Below, piece after piece: positions 8,201 through 15,333 of a stretch of DNA of 18,162 bases. The stretch covers positions 1 through 18,162 of the forward strand of contig CAZZCU010000037.1 in NCBI GenBank assembly GCA_964652825.1, in the 5' to 3' direction. The notes beneath the pieces are model-generated. The model ran no database searches and was not told the DNA's origin. It worked only from the letters and a program-made list of their open reading frames with translations. A program made the position numbers and the translations under genes. Within the stretch, counting starts at the first letter, position 1, and each line of letters begins with the position of its first letter. This DNA is from CAZZCU01 sp964652825 (GTDB lineage: Bacteria > Bdellovibrionota_B > Oligoflexia > Oligoflexales > CAZZCU01).

Positions 8201-8737
8201 GGCCTCCAGTATGGTGTGCCGCTCGAAGAGTTTGTGAAAATGTTCACCTTCACACGTTTTGAGCCAAATGGTCTGGTTATTGGTCACGATCAGGTCAAGC
8301 GTGCGACCTCGATCATCGACTTTATTTTCAGGGATTTGGCGATCAATTATTTGGATCGTCATGACTTGGCGCATGTGACGCCTGACGTTGTTGCGGATAC
8401 GCCCAAAGTTAACGGCAATGGCCATGTCAATGGTAACGGTCGTGTAAACGGTAATGGCAAGCATGCTGCTGACGACGAAGGCATTCGCTATGTGCGTGTG
8501 CCGGTTAGCAAGACAACGATGTCGACCGCTGGAACGCATAGCGGCACAAGCGACGAAGTATCGTTGCCACTGGCGGTCTCAGAAGAGGCATTCGATGCTT
8601 TTGCGCAGAAGTATGCCGTTGCCCGGATGAAAGGTTATGAAGGTGATCCATGTCCGGAGTGTGGTGCTTTGTCACTGGTTCGTAACGGTGCTTGCTTGAA
8701 GTGCGATTCTTGCGGCAGCACGACCGGTTGTAGTTAG
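5240..8737 (+). CDS. nrdJ: Adenosylcobalamin-dependent (class II) ribonucleoside-diphosphate reductase
   Basis: A 1165-residue cytosolic enzyme of the long NrdJ form. It reduces ribonucleotides to deoxyribonucleotides using a thiyl radical made from adenosylcobalamin, without oxygen and without an NrdB subunit. Active-site motifs are intact. C167 (PHACFIQ) is the first redox Cys. N444-P-C446-S-E448 is the thiyl-radical loop. C457 (TACNLAS) lies 11 residues after C446, the spacing of class II enzymes. PTGTI (643-647) is the phosphate-binding loop. Residues 1057-1074 are three tandem VNGNG(H/R/K) hexapeptides, a flexible tether to a C-terminal Cys cluster (C1138, C1141, C1152, C1155, C1158, C1164) that probably holds zinc and the mobile reducing cysteines. 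No frameshift or intein is seen. Upstream NrdR and DnaA boxes indicate nucleotide-pool and replication-linked control. Confidence 0.97.
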   Translation: MKIQRKFTKAGAGPYEGIEFVERTSELKNSDGSKASKSIKVVVPKGWSQVATDIMAQKYLRRAGIPTIGSESDSRQVFHRLAGCWTDWAKRYGYFSSEEDATAFYDETCYMLARQMSAPNSPQWFNTGLYYAYGIKGASQGHYFVEPETGKTLKSASAYERPQPHACFIQSISDDLVNEGGIMDLWVREARLFKYGSGTGTNFSNIRSEGETLSGGGVSSGLMSFLRIGDRAAGAIKSGGTTRRAAKMVCLDMDHPDIESFVDWKVIEEQKVAALVAGSKALQEHMNAIIKACIKPTAIEKTAELYNPKTNAELKEAVIKAQRAYIPVNYIQRSIDMAKQGITSLTVETYNTDWNSKAYSTVAGQNSNNSVRIPNEFMDAAQQGGKWRLRFRTSGEVAREIDATELWDKVAYAAWSCADPGVQFDTTINEWHTCPEDGRINASNPCSEYMFLDDTACNLASLNLLTFYNTETNKFDLDAYRHACRIWTIILDVSVQMAQFPSKEIARKSWEFRTLGLGYANIGAMLMCMGISYGSKEALAVTGALTAIMCGEAYATSAEMAKELGAFPGYTRNKEHMLRVMRNHRRAAIGETDYEGLTIKPVAVNAKLCPKDMYELAKQTWDRALALGEKYGYRNAQTTVIAPTGTIGLLMDCDTTGIEPDFALVKFKKLAGGGYFKIINQSIPPALKTLGYNTKQIDEIVKYCVGHGTLTEAPAINFETLKKKGFTDSLLKQVNQELPQVFDISFAFNKWTLGEDFCKATLGLTDEQLSAVDCNILKLIGFSTEEITTANEYVCGTMTVEGAPHLKDEHLSVFDCANRCGSKGTRFIHADGHIDMMAAAQPFISGAISKTINLPYEATVEDVKRAYVKSWNSMLKANALYRDSSKLSQPLNATAADWMDILTQDLQPTEKVKEITTRIVKEYLSTRRPLPGRRKGYTQKVKIGGHNIYLRTGEYEDGKLGEMFLDINKEGTLLRSMMNCFAVAVSLGLQYGVPLEEFVKMFTFTRFEPNGLVIGHDQVKRATSIIDFIFRDLAINYLDRHDLAHVTPDVVADTPKVNGNGHVNGNGRVNGNGKHAADDEGIRYVRVPVSKTTMSTAGTHSGTSDEVSLPLAVSEEAFDAFAQKYAVARMKGYEGDPCPECGALSLVRNGACLKCDSCGSTTGCS

Positions 8738-8747
8738 TTCTATGAAT

Positions 8748-8778
8748 TGCAGCACCGACAATCATTGTTGGTGCTGCA
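8748..8778. terminator. Hairpin after nrdJ (convergent gene end)
   Basis: TGCAGCACCGACAA faces TTGTTGGTGCTGCA around a 3-nt loop: a 14-bp stem with one G-U pair, 10 bp after the nrdJ stop. Neither side has a T tract, so it is not a canonical intrinsic terminator. It may stabilise mRNA 3' ends or end transcription together with Rho. Confidence 0.5.
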
Positions 8779-8839
8779 GATCAATATATCCTCACGTTTG
8801 TCCTTCCACCTTACGATCTTTCCGTTTTGTTTCATGATG

Positions 8840-8873
8840 TGTGATGTGCGCCCGCAACGGCGGGCCCATCACA
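8840..8873. terminator. Second GC-rich hairpin between convergent nrdJ and recN
   Basis: TGTGATG (8840-8846) pairs with CATCACA (8867-8873), and inside them GCCCGC (8850-8855) pairs with GCGGGC (8860-8865) around AACG. The stem is interrupted only by a 3/1 internal loop. It lies 47 bp past the recN stop on the minus strand. No T tract follows on either strand. It probably marks the end of the recN transcript. Confidence 0.45.
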
Positions 8874-8920
8874 AACATTCACCTCGACATGACTAGCGGA
8901 TTTTATACTGGAATCTGCAA

Positions 8921-10699
8921 TCAGGTAGCCGTCTGGGCCTTTTCGCGTAGAGTGCGCGCATGCTCCAGACTCGATTTGGTGACTTCTTTGCCCGACAGCA
9001 AGCGCGCCAACTCTTGTGTGCTTTCCTCAGCTGATAGCTGCACAATGGTGGATTCCGTGCGTTGGCTTTTTACTGATTTTGCGACTTTAAGATGCGTGGC
9101 GGCGTGGGCGGCAACTTGTGGTAGATGGGAAATACATAACACTTGGAACTTTCGGGCCAGATCGGCCAGCTTGGCTCCCACAATGTCGGCTACTTTGCCA
9201 GAAATCCCAGTGTCAATTTCATCGAAGACTAGCACGCAGGTTTGCGCATCGATCGACAATGCGCGTTTGAGTGCGAGCATAATGCGAGCGACTTCGCCGC
9301 CCGAGGCAACTTTTTGCAATGGCAAGGAGGCCTCGCCCCGATTCGCGGCCATCAAGAACTGCACTTTTTCATTGCCATTACTTGAGAGTGTACTGAGTAT
9401 CTCGGCGCAACTGGTCCATTGGTTTTGAACTGCTGCCGGGAAATTGTTTAAATCAATGGCTTCAATGACTTTGCTGATACTGTCACGTTGCAACGCTAGC
9501 TTGGCGTCCGGCATCACCAGATCGCGTAGCTCTGATTCGACAAGTTTCTTTAATCTGGCAAAGGCCGTTGTACGTGCGGCGGCCAATTGTTCGGAACTCT
9601 TCAACGCATCGTTGCAAGCCGCCAACAAAGTCGCAACCAGACTGGTGACTTTCTTTTCCGCTTGTTCGACGAGACGCATACGCTCTTGCAAGTTGCAAAG
9701 TTCGAGAGTGAGTTGTTCGGCATCGTTAACGCCAAGTTTGCGAAAGAGTTCCTGATAAGTGGCAAGTCGTTCTTGCGCTTGTTCCAATTTCTCGTCATCG
9801 ACATCATGTTCTTTGAGCGACTGTGCAATGCTGTAGCTTAAATCATCGAGCTTTTGGGCGATGTCCTGACTGGTTTGCATGATCTGGATTAAAGCCGGGT
9901 CCGCATCGGTCTGGGCGCGTGTGACTTGTTTGTTCAATGCCCACAACAAGCTTGAAATAGCTTTGCCACCCACGCCTTCATCGACAATCGCTTGTGCTCG
10001 CAATAAGCCGTCTTGGCGTTGTCTGGTGGCTCGAGCTTCCTGACATAGAGATGTACAAGTGGAAAAATCAGTCGTGGATGGTTGAAAATTTTCAAGCTCC
10101 TGCAGACGAAATGCCCAATAATCGCGTTCGCGAGACCATGCCTGGATCTGCTCGATGGTTGTTCGTAGATCAGTGATCAGATGTTTGCAGACGGTGTAGT
10201 TGTTCTGGTAATCTAGCAAAGTTTTTTCGTCGGCTAAAAACAGATCGAGATAGTGAACGTGTTGGCGAACATCGAGCAATTTTTGGTTTTCATGCTGGCC
10301 GAAAATATCCAGCAAAGATGTGCCTATTGTGGTTAGTGCTTGCACGGTCACGGGTGTGTCATTGATCCAGCATTGCGAACGACCGTTAACAGAGAGTTGT
10401 CGTCTTAGAATGAGGTCCGGTTGTTCAGGATTGATGATGGAACTCAGCCCAAGCTCACGTATCACCGAAATCGCCGGATGATTGCCAGGAATAGAAAAGG
10501 CGCCGGTAACAACAGCCTGGTTTTTACCCTGGCGCACTTGGTCGGCGTTAGCTTTGCCGCCAAGCAAAAGTGTTAGTGCTTTAATTAAAATCGATTTACC
10601 GGCTCCCGTCTCGCCGGTGATGACATTTAGACCGGAGGAAAACTCCACATCAAGCTCATCAATGATCGCCAAACCGCGGATACTGATATGAGACAGCAC
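8921..10699 (-). CDS. recN: DNA repair protein RecN (SMC-like ATPase)
   Basis: RecN is a cytosolic SMC-like ATPase acting in double-strand-break repair. I place the start at GTG 10699 (592 residues): AAGGA at 10708-10712 is well spaced from it, and the protein then begins (M)LSHISIRGLAIIDELDVEF like other RecN proteins. The ATG at 10708 would have no spacer to its Shine-Dalgarno. Walker A is GETGAGKS (29-36). The middle, about 150-400, is the helical coiled-coil arm. The ABC signature is SGGE (466-469) and Walker B is VFDEID with D493-E494. The family length and motifs are complete. It follows the cysteine desulfurase gene by about 58 bp, so the two are probably co-transcribed. No LexA-type box was recognised nearby. 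Confidence 0.95.
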   Translation of the reverse strand: MLSHISIRGLAIIDELDVEFSSGLNVITGETGAGKSILIKALTLLLGGKANADQVRQGKNQAVVTGAFSIPGNHPAISVIRELGLSSIINPEQPDLILRRQLSVNGRSQCWINDTPVTVQALTTIGTSLLDIFGQHENQKLLDVRQHVHYLDLFLADEKTLLDYQNNYTVCKHLITDLRTTIEQIQAWSRERDYWAFRLQELENFQPSTTDFSTCTSLCQEARATRQRQDGLLRAQAIVDEGVGGKAISSLLWALNKQVTRAQTDADPALIQIMQTSQDIAQKLDDLSYSIAQSLKEHDVDDEKLEQAQERLATYQELFRKLGVNDAEQLTLELCNLQERMRLVEQAEKKVTSLVATLLAACNDALKSSEQLAAARTTAFARLKKLVESELRDLVMPDAKLALQRDSISKVIEAIDLNNFPAAVQNQWTSCAEILSTLSSNGNEKVQFLMAANRGEASLPLQKVASGGEVARIMLALKRALSIDAQTCVLVFDEIDTGISGKVADIVGAKLADLARKFQVLCISHLPQVAAHAATHLKVAKSVKSQRTESTIVQLSAEESTQELARLLSGKEVTKSSLEHARTLREKAQTAT

Positions 10700-10757
10700 T
10701 GATGTCATCCTTATGCTAGCTAGTTACTAAGATCTTTATCCTGTCTGGCGACCGGTC

Positions 10758-11912
10758 TCAAGCGACATGTAAAGGATTAAGGCAGGGAACCTGTGACAAA
10801 ATGGCCAAAACCTGATCAATTTCAGCTTCCGTGGTGAAGCGTCCCAGACTGTAACGCAACGTCGCATTAATACTATCATCATCCAGACCAATCGCGCGCA
10901 GGACGTGTGAAGAACCTTGCTTGTGGGTCAGGCATGCCGAACCTACGGAACAGGCGATCTGCGGTGCCTGCCGGAGAATATCTTCGGCAACCACGCCGGG
11001 GAATGTCACGCTGAGATTATGGGGCAAGTGGTGCGTGGGGTGACCGTTAAAGCGCAGATTTTTGAAACGTGCCTCTAGGCCTTGACGGAGCCGATCTCGT
11101 AACTTCATTAGCCGCGTTGGTTCCTCAGGGGTTTGCGTGGCAAGCTCGCTGGCTCTGCCAAAACCAACAATGGCCGGTACGTTCAACGTGCCCGAACGCC
11201 AGCCACGCTCGTGCGCTCCACCGTGCAGGAGTGGTTCGATCGAGCCCAGACGGATGCCGCTGCGGACGTACAAGGCGCCGCAGCCTTTGGGGCCGTATAG
11301 TTTATGCGAACTCCACGAGGCCAGGTCCAATTTGAGTTCTTCGAGATTGATTTTGGCGTGACTGACACCTTGCGTGATGTCCGAATGGAATAGAATCGAA
11401 CGTTGTCGCAGCTGTTCGCCGATTTCCATGATTGGCTGAATGGTACCGATTTCATTGTTGGCAAGCATGATGGATACCAGCGCGGTTTTGGGGGTCAGCG
11501 CTTGTAGAACGGCGTCCGGACTGATGCGACCATCCGCGTCAGGCTTAAGAAACGTGACGCTGACGTCGCGTGCTTCCAGATAATGACAAGCTTCTATTAC
11601 TGAACTGTGCTCGATGGCACTGGTGATAACGTGGCAATCCGCGCTGCCTTTGGCAACAGTGGTGCCTTTGAGACAGTGATTGTTACTTTCCGTGGCGCCG
11701 CTGGTAAAAACGATCTCGCCGGGCTGCGCACCGACGGAGTCGGCGACCTGTTTGCGTGCATGTTCCACTGCTGCGAAAGCCGTGCGACCGAAAGTATGTG
11801 TACGATTAGCGGGGTTGCCATAATTCTCGCAGAAAAACGGCAGCATGACTTTGAGAACTTCCGGATCAACCGGTGTCGATGCCTGATAGTCGAAGTAAAG
11901 TGCCTTGCTCAT
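10758..11912 (-). CDS. Cysteine desulfurase (IscS/NifS family)
   Basis: A 384-residue PLP enzyme that takes sulfur from cysteine for Fe-S clusters and thiolated tRNA. It starts MSKALYFDYQASTPVDPEVL, typical of the family. Seen motifs: GNPAN-RTHTFGR, TSGATESNN (PLP phosphate contact), E101-H102 in SAIEHSSV, LANNEIGTIQP, HSDITQG, the PLP lysine K204 in SSHKLYGPKG, HGGAHERGWRSGTLN, and the catalytic C327 in SVGSACLTHKQG. All key residues are present. The last resembles the IscS loop more than SufS. No iscU, iscA or iscR lies next to it; the downstream gene is recN. The Shine-Dalgarno is weak and the leader short. Whether it is the housekeeping IscS or a tRNA-thiolation NifS cannot be decided from the window. 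Confidence 0.92.
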   Translation of the reverse strand: MSKALYFDYQASTPVDPEVLKVMLPFFCENYGNPANRTHTFGRTAFAAVEHARKQVADSVGAQPGEIVFTSGATESNNHCLKGTTVAKGSADCHVITSAIEHSSVIEACHYLEARDVSVTFLKPDADGRISPDAVLQALTPKTALVSIMLANNEIGTIQPIMEIGEQLRQRSILFHSDITQGVSHAKINLEELKLDLASWSSHKLYGPKGCGALYVRSGIRLGSIEPLLHGGAHERGWRSGTLNVPAIVGFGRASELATQTPEEPTRLMKLRDRLRQGLEARFKNLRFNGHPTHHLPHNLSVTFPGVVAEDILRQAPQIACSVGSACLTHKQGSSHVLRAIGLDDDSINATLRYSLGRFTTEAEIDQVLAILSQVPCLNPLHVA

Positions 11913-11961
11913 GTCACTAATAAAACATAATTTGCTAAGATTACCTAGCCAAGAGGTGCGT

Positions 11962-12420
11962 TTGAATTCATCTGGATATGCCTTTTATGTTTTGCCGGCA
12001 ATTCTCGGCTTTGCCGTTGTTTTGCAAAGCGGCATGAATCGTAAAATTGCTGGCTTGTACACCCTTCCTATTGCAACGCTGCTGAATTGCCTGATTCTGA
12101 CGAGTCTTGGGGTCGGTGTTTATTGGTTGTCGCGTCGCCTGTCGACTGGGGAATCCGGCGAGACTTTTGTGCGAGCTCTCAGCAAATTTCAGTGGTGGTA
12201 TGTAGTTCCCGGTGCCTGTGGTTTTGCCTTGATTACCGGCTTGCCTTATTCGGTCAGTCGGATCGGGGCGATGAAGACCTTTCTGGTTTTTCTGGTCGCA
12301 CAGATTATCTTTAGCTTACTTTGGGATGCGTATTTCGAGGGTTATGTCATCAGCACCGCCAAGATTTTGGGCATGGCGATAGCATTGCTTGGTGTTGTTG
12401 TCGTTATCTTGAGCAAATAA
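11962..12420 (+). CDS. Small DMT-type membrane protein (YdcZ-like)
   Basis: About 152 residues with five predicted membrane helices (YVLPAILGFAVVLQSGMN, LYTLPIATLLNCLILTSLGV, WYVVPGACGFALITGLPYSV, KTFLVFLVAQIIFSLLW, ILGMAIALLGVVVVIL). The LQSGMNRKIAG segment and overall layout match the YdcZ (DUF606) branch of the drug/metabolite transporter superfamily, whose members are half-size transporters. Substrate unknown. I choose TTG at 11962 because AAGAGG (11951-11956) precedes it by 5 nt and the product then has family length. An in-frame ATG at 11911 would overlap the divergent desulfurase start and leave no promoter room. Only one half is present, so it may homodimerise. Confidence 0.72.
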   Translation: MNSSGYAFYVLPAILGFAVVLQSGMNRKIAGLYTLPIATLLNCLILTSLGVGVYWLSRRLSTGESGETFVRALSKFQWWYVVPGACGFALITGLPYSVSRIGAMKTFLVFLVAQIIFSLLWDAYFEGYVISTAKILGMAIALLGVVVVILSK

Positions 12421-12517
12421 AAGCACTATTATTCACGGTATTTTCGCCAAATGCGGCTCGTCTTTGCCGGCTTTCTGTAATAGTATCGGGGCCGGTCGAT
12501 CATAGGATTTTGTTTAA

Positions 12518-14059
12518 ATGATAGAGTCCGAAACCACATCGCCACCAACCAAATCCGCAGAACTTTTACCCTTTAAGTTTGGCACTTACGATTTCGCGCG
12601 TTTCTTTGATTTGTCGCTCGACATGATGGTCGTTGCGTCTTTGGATGGTTATTTTCGGCATATAAATGCCTCTTGGCAGCGGGTTTTGGGATATACGGCC
12701 GAAGAACTGACCAGTAAGCCGTTTGTGGAGTTTGTGCATCCTGATGATCGTGAACGCACGATCTATGAAACCAGTAAACTTCGGCGTGGTATACCGACCA
12801 TATTTTTCGAGAATCGCTACCGACGCAAAGATGGCAGTTACATCTGGGTCGGCTGGACGGCGGTCGTGCACGACCAAAGTATCTTTGCTGTTGCCCGCGA
12901 TATCACCTACCAAAAACACCAGGCGGAAATGATTGTCGCCGCGCGCAATGAGGGTGAAGCTGAGCGCAAAAAATACGAGAAGTTGGTTAATAGTATTCCC
13001 GGTGCGGTTTACACCTTTAAGTTGACGCTCGACGGCAGGTACGAATTTCCTTTTGCCTCGGCGCAGACGCTGCAAATCATAGGCATCAGCCCTGAGGAGT
13101 TGCGACGATATCCCTATTTTCCTTTTGAAAATACGCATCCTGACGATCTGCCCCGTTTGCGTGATTCTATCCAGAAATCAGCCGAGCAATTGACGCAGTT
13201 TGATTATTTGGGTCGTCTGCGCACTAGTGTCGGAACATGGCGGTGGGTGAAAGTCAGATCGTTGCCGGAGCCGCAATCGGATGGCACGGTGCTTTGGGAT
13301 GGCATTATGTTTGATGTCACCAAGGAAGTCGAAACGGAAAAAGCACTGGAAATTGCTCGTATTGAGAATATTCATTATTCCAAACTCTCCGCGCTTGGTG
13401 AGATGGCCGCTGGTATCGGCCATGAGATTAATAATCCGTTGGCTGTGATTCATGGTTTTGCCGAGCGATTGCGGTCGTTGATTGAGGGTAGCGATCTGAA
13501 TCTAAAGCAGGTTGAAGATTGCACGGCGAAAATTATGCATAACGCCGAGCGCATTCACAAGATCGTGCAGAGTCTGAAACGGTTTTCCCACACTAGCGAT
13601 CGGAGTTTACTGGAGCCTTGCAAAGTGGCGCAGATTTTCGATGAGACCGCGGAGCTGTGTCGCGAGCGTTTTCGCAACAGCGGTGTGGAATTTGTCGTCG
13701 CTATAAGTGATGAAGACATGACAATCAACTGTGTCGAAAGCGAAATCGTGCAAGTGTTGATCAATCTCCTCAATAATTCGTTTCAGGCAGTGGAAAAATG
13801 CGCGGAGCGCTGGATTAAACTGGAGGCGACTACCGAGAATGAGCGGGTGATGATTTCTGTTACCGATAGTGGCGCTGGTTTGAGTTATGAAGTGCAGGAA
13901 AAGTTATGGCAGCCCTTTTTTACCACTAAGTCAGTGGGAAGTGGCACTGGTCTCGGGCTATCCATCTCGCGTCGGTTGATGGAAGGTAATAATGGGAGCC
14001 TGACCTACGATAAAATCTCCCCCCATACGCGTTTTGTTGTATCATTGCCAAAGATTTGA
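12518..14059 (+). CDS. Soluble sensor histidine kinase with two PAS domains
   Basis: A 513-residue kinase with no membrane segment, so it senses inside the cell. PAS 1 spans about 24-135 (SLDGYFRHINASWQRVLGYT, HPDDRERT, RRKDGSYIWVGW, ARDIT) and PAS 2 about 150-270 (HPDDLPRLRDS, WRWVKVR, GIMFDVTKE). Next comes a short helix, then the HisKA H-box LGEMAAGIGHEINNPLAVI with phospho-acceptor H302, then the ATPase domain with N-box INLLNNSFQA (415-424), G1 DSGAGLS (D450), F-box WQPFFTTK and G2 GSGTGLGLS (474-482). It resembles NtrB-type and orphan PAS kinases. No response regulator is in the window. Start ATG 12518 has AGGA at 12504-12507. Its stop lies 20 bp before the ABC permease start, so the two are likely co-expressed. 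Confidence 0.93.
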   Translation: MIESETTSPPTKSAELLPFKFGTYDFARFFDLSLDMMVVASLDGYFRHINASWQRVLGYTAEELTSKPFVEFVHPDDRERTIYETSKLRRGIPTIFFENRYRRKDGSYIWVGWTAVVHDQSIFAVARDITYQKHQAEMIVAARNEGEAERKKYEKLVNSIPGAVYTFKLTLDGRYEFPFASAQTLQIIGISPEELRRYPYFPFENTHPDDLPRLRDSIQKSAEQLTQFDYLGRLRTSVGTWRWVKVRSLPEPQSDGTVLWDGIMFDVTKEVETEKALEIARIENIHYSKLSALGEMAAGIGHEINNPLAVIHGFAERLRSLIEGSDLNLKQVEDCTAKIMHNAERIHKIVQSLKRFSHTSDRSLLEPCKVAQIFDETAELCRERFRNSGVEFVVAISDEDMTINCVESEIVQVLINLLNNSFQAVEKCAERWIKLEATTENERVMISVTDSGAGLSYEVQEKLWQPFFTTKSVGSGTGLGLSISRRLMEGNNGSLTYDKISPHTRFVVSLPKI

Positions 14060-14079
14060 AGCTTTTTGTGGTAGGTAGT

Positions 14080-14901
14080 ATGTCGGTCGTTCCGCGGTCA
14101 GCAATACATATTTTTCGTGTCAACTGGCAGAATCGACAGGTTGTTCTGGATCTGGTGCGGCGTGAGTTTCGCCTGCGCTATCTTGGGTCGTTGTTCGGTA
14201 GCTACTGGAATCTGATTCATCCCGTGGCGATGATCGCGATTTTTTCGGCGATTTTTTCGCAAACGATGCGGGTGCGTATCGGTGGTGCCGGCATGGAAGG
14301 GCCGCTGGCTTATACCATCTACTTATGCAGCGGTCTTCTTGCATGGAATGCGTTTACCGATATGGTGCTGCGCGGGACCCGCGTGTTTTTGGACAATAGT
14401 ACATTGATTAAAAAGGTGTCGTTTCCTATCGAGGTCCTGCCCTCGATCGTCATTGGCTCCGCAACGATTAACTTTGTCATCGCCTACTCGATTTTCTTGC
14501 TTTTGGTGCTGGCGAGTGGCGCGGGACTCAGTCAGACGCTGCTTAGCATACCGCTGATCTTCGCGTTGCAGGCGGTGTTGGCGGTGGGGATCGTCATGCT
14601 GACCTCGGTGTTGAATGTTTTTTTCCGCGATATCGAACAGATCCTGAGTATTGGCTTGCAGATGTGGTTTTGGCTGACCCCCATCGTCTATACCGAACAG
14701 AACGTCCCGGAGGCTTTTCGGGTGATCTTGCAGTACAACCCTATGTATTATTTTATTTCTGCTTATCATGCAGCGGTGGTCGACAAGGCCTGGCCAAGTC
14801 CTGAGATGTTGGCGGTTTGCGCCGGTATCGCCGCGTTGGCTCTGGTCGGTGGCGCGGCGTTTATGACTCGATTTAAGCACGACATCCCCGATGAGCTCTA
14901 A
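14080..14901 (+). CDS. ABC-2 transporter permease, polysaccharide-export type (Wzm-like)
   Basis: A 273-residue inner-membrane protein. ATG at 14080 (after GGTAGG) is favoured over a TTG at 14056 that overlaps the kinase stop. The N-terminus RREFRLRYLGSLFGSYWNLI is the amphipathic interface helix typical of the Wzm/KpsM/TagG family (O-antigen, capsule or teichoic acid export). About six membrane helices follow (PVAMIAIFSAIFSQT, YTIYLCSGLLAWNAF, VLPSIVIGSATINFVIAYSI, SIPLIFALQAVLAVGIVMLT, MWFWLTPIVYT, LAVCAGIAALALVGGAAFMT), with conserved FRDIEQIL and YNPMYYFISAYH. Such permeases need an ATPase (Wzt-like), normally encoded next to them; here tRNA genes follow instead, so the partner must be elsewhere or lost. 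Confidence 0.9.
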   Translation: MSVVPRSAIHIFRVNWQNRQVVLDLVRREFRLRYLGSLFGSYWNLIHPVAMIAIFSAIFSQTMRVRIGGAGMEGPLAYTIYLCSGLLAWNAFTDMVLRGTRVFLDNSTLIKKVSFPIEVLPSIVIGSATINFVIAYSIFLLLVLASGAGLSQTLLSIPLIFALQAVLAVGIVMLTSVLNVFFRDIEQILSIGLQMWFWLTPIVYTEQNVPEAFRVILQYNPMYYFISAYHAAVVDKAWPSPEMLAVCAGIAALALVGGAAFMTRFKHDIPDEL

Positions 14902-14924
14902 GCCCATGGGCTGCCTGAGGCCCA
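14901..14924. repeat. Short GC-rich palindromes after the ABC permease
   Basis: AGCCCATGGGCT (14901-14912) is a perfect 12-bp palindrome overlapping the last base of the stop. TGGGC (14907-14911) can alternatively pair with GCCCA (14920-14924). No T tract follows. It may help end the permease transcript before the tRNA promoter, but this is weakly supported. Confidence 0.3.
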
Positions 14925-14974
14925 AGTCGTCGATAGCGCAGGCGAATTTGCCTTTTGCTCCAGCCAATTAGACA

Positions 14975-15003
14975 TTGACAGCTAAATGAGCCGTATGTAG
15001 AAC
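14975..15003 (+). promoter_or_regulatory. Promoter of the tRNA-Lys/tRNA-Glu pair
   Basis: TTGACA (14975-14980) is followed after 17 bp by TAGAAC (14998-15003; 4 of 6 for the -10). The start would be about 25 nt before tRNA-Lys. A perfect -35 just ahead of tRNA genes is expected for strongly expressed tRNAs. Confidence 0.55.
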
Positions 15004-15034
15004 TGTCCGTCCTGATTAAGGATCTTTGGTCGTC

Positions 15035-15110
15035 GGGCTCGTAGCTCAGTTGGTAGAGCAGTACACTTTTAATGTACGGGTCGCTGGTTCGAATCCAGCC
15101 GGGCTCACCA
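15035..15110 (+). tRNA. tRNA-Lys (anticodon TTT)
   Basis: A complete 76-nt cloverleaf. The acceptor GGGCTCG (15035-15041) pairs with CGGGCTC (15100-15106) with two G-T wobbles; discriminator A, then genomically encoded CCA (15108-15110). The D arm has AGCTCAGTTGGTAGAGC. The anticodon stem GTACA/TGTAC encloses loop CTTTTAA with TTT at 15068-15070. The T arm is GCTGG-TTCGAAT-CCAGC. It reads AAA/AAG lysine codons. Confidence 0.97.
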
Positions 15111-15139
15111 GAGATACCCAATCAGACACAAGTTCTTAG

Positions 15140-15216
15140 GTCCCCATCGTCTAGTCGGCCTAGGACATCGCCCTTTCACGGCGGTAACCGGGGTTCGAAT
15201 CCCCGTGGGGACGCCA
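15140..15216 (+). tRNA. tRNA-Glu (anticodon TTC)
   Basis: A complete 77-nt tRNA, 29 nt after tRNA-Lys and probably on the same transcript. The acceptor GTCCCCA pairs with TGGGGAC (15206-15212); discriminator G; encoded CCA at 15214-15216. The anticodon loop CTTTCAC carries TTC at 15175-15177, above stem TCGCC/GGCGG. The T arm is CGGGG-TTCGAAT-CCCCG. Sequence and loops closely resemble proteobacterial tRNA-Glu. Its 3' end borders an inverted-repeat element and a gene fragment. Confidence 0.97.
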
Positions 15217-15221
15217 CTCTC

Positions 15222-15333
15222 GCTTATTTTCCATTTATACTGCGTTGAACTGCGTGTCGCGCCTCGGTCATTTACCTAGTGCGTAAACTCCCTCGGCGCT
15301 CACTTGTTCGCCTTGTCTAAATGGAAAATAAGC
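15222..15333. repeat. 112-bp imperfect inverted repeat beside tRNA-Glu
   Basis: GCTTATTTTCCATTTA (15222-15237) is the exact reverse complement of TAAATGGAAAATAAGC (15318-15333): perfect 16-bp ends. The interior is also largely self-complementary in blocks: GAAC/GTTC, GTG/CAC, GCGCC/GGCGC, GG/CC and TTTAC/GTAAA around the loop CTAGTGC. The whole unit can fold into one long hairpin or cruciform. It carries no transposase. It resembles the small palindromic intergenic elements scattered in some proteobacterial genomes, but only one copy is in this window. Confidence 0.8.

Noticed and set aside
5240..8737. Intein or frameshift in nrdJ because of its length
   Set aside because: The frame is continuous, the extra segments fit the long NrdJ form, and no intein splice motifs were seen.
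8841..9428. Plus-strand frame of 195 codons over the end of recN
   Set aside because: Shadow of recN on the opposite strand; no ribosome site or recognisable domain.
14873..15121. Minus-strand frame of 82 codons across the tRNA-Lys gene
   Set aside because: It is the antisense reading of a tRNA and flanking promoter, a common false gene.
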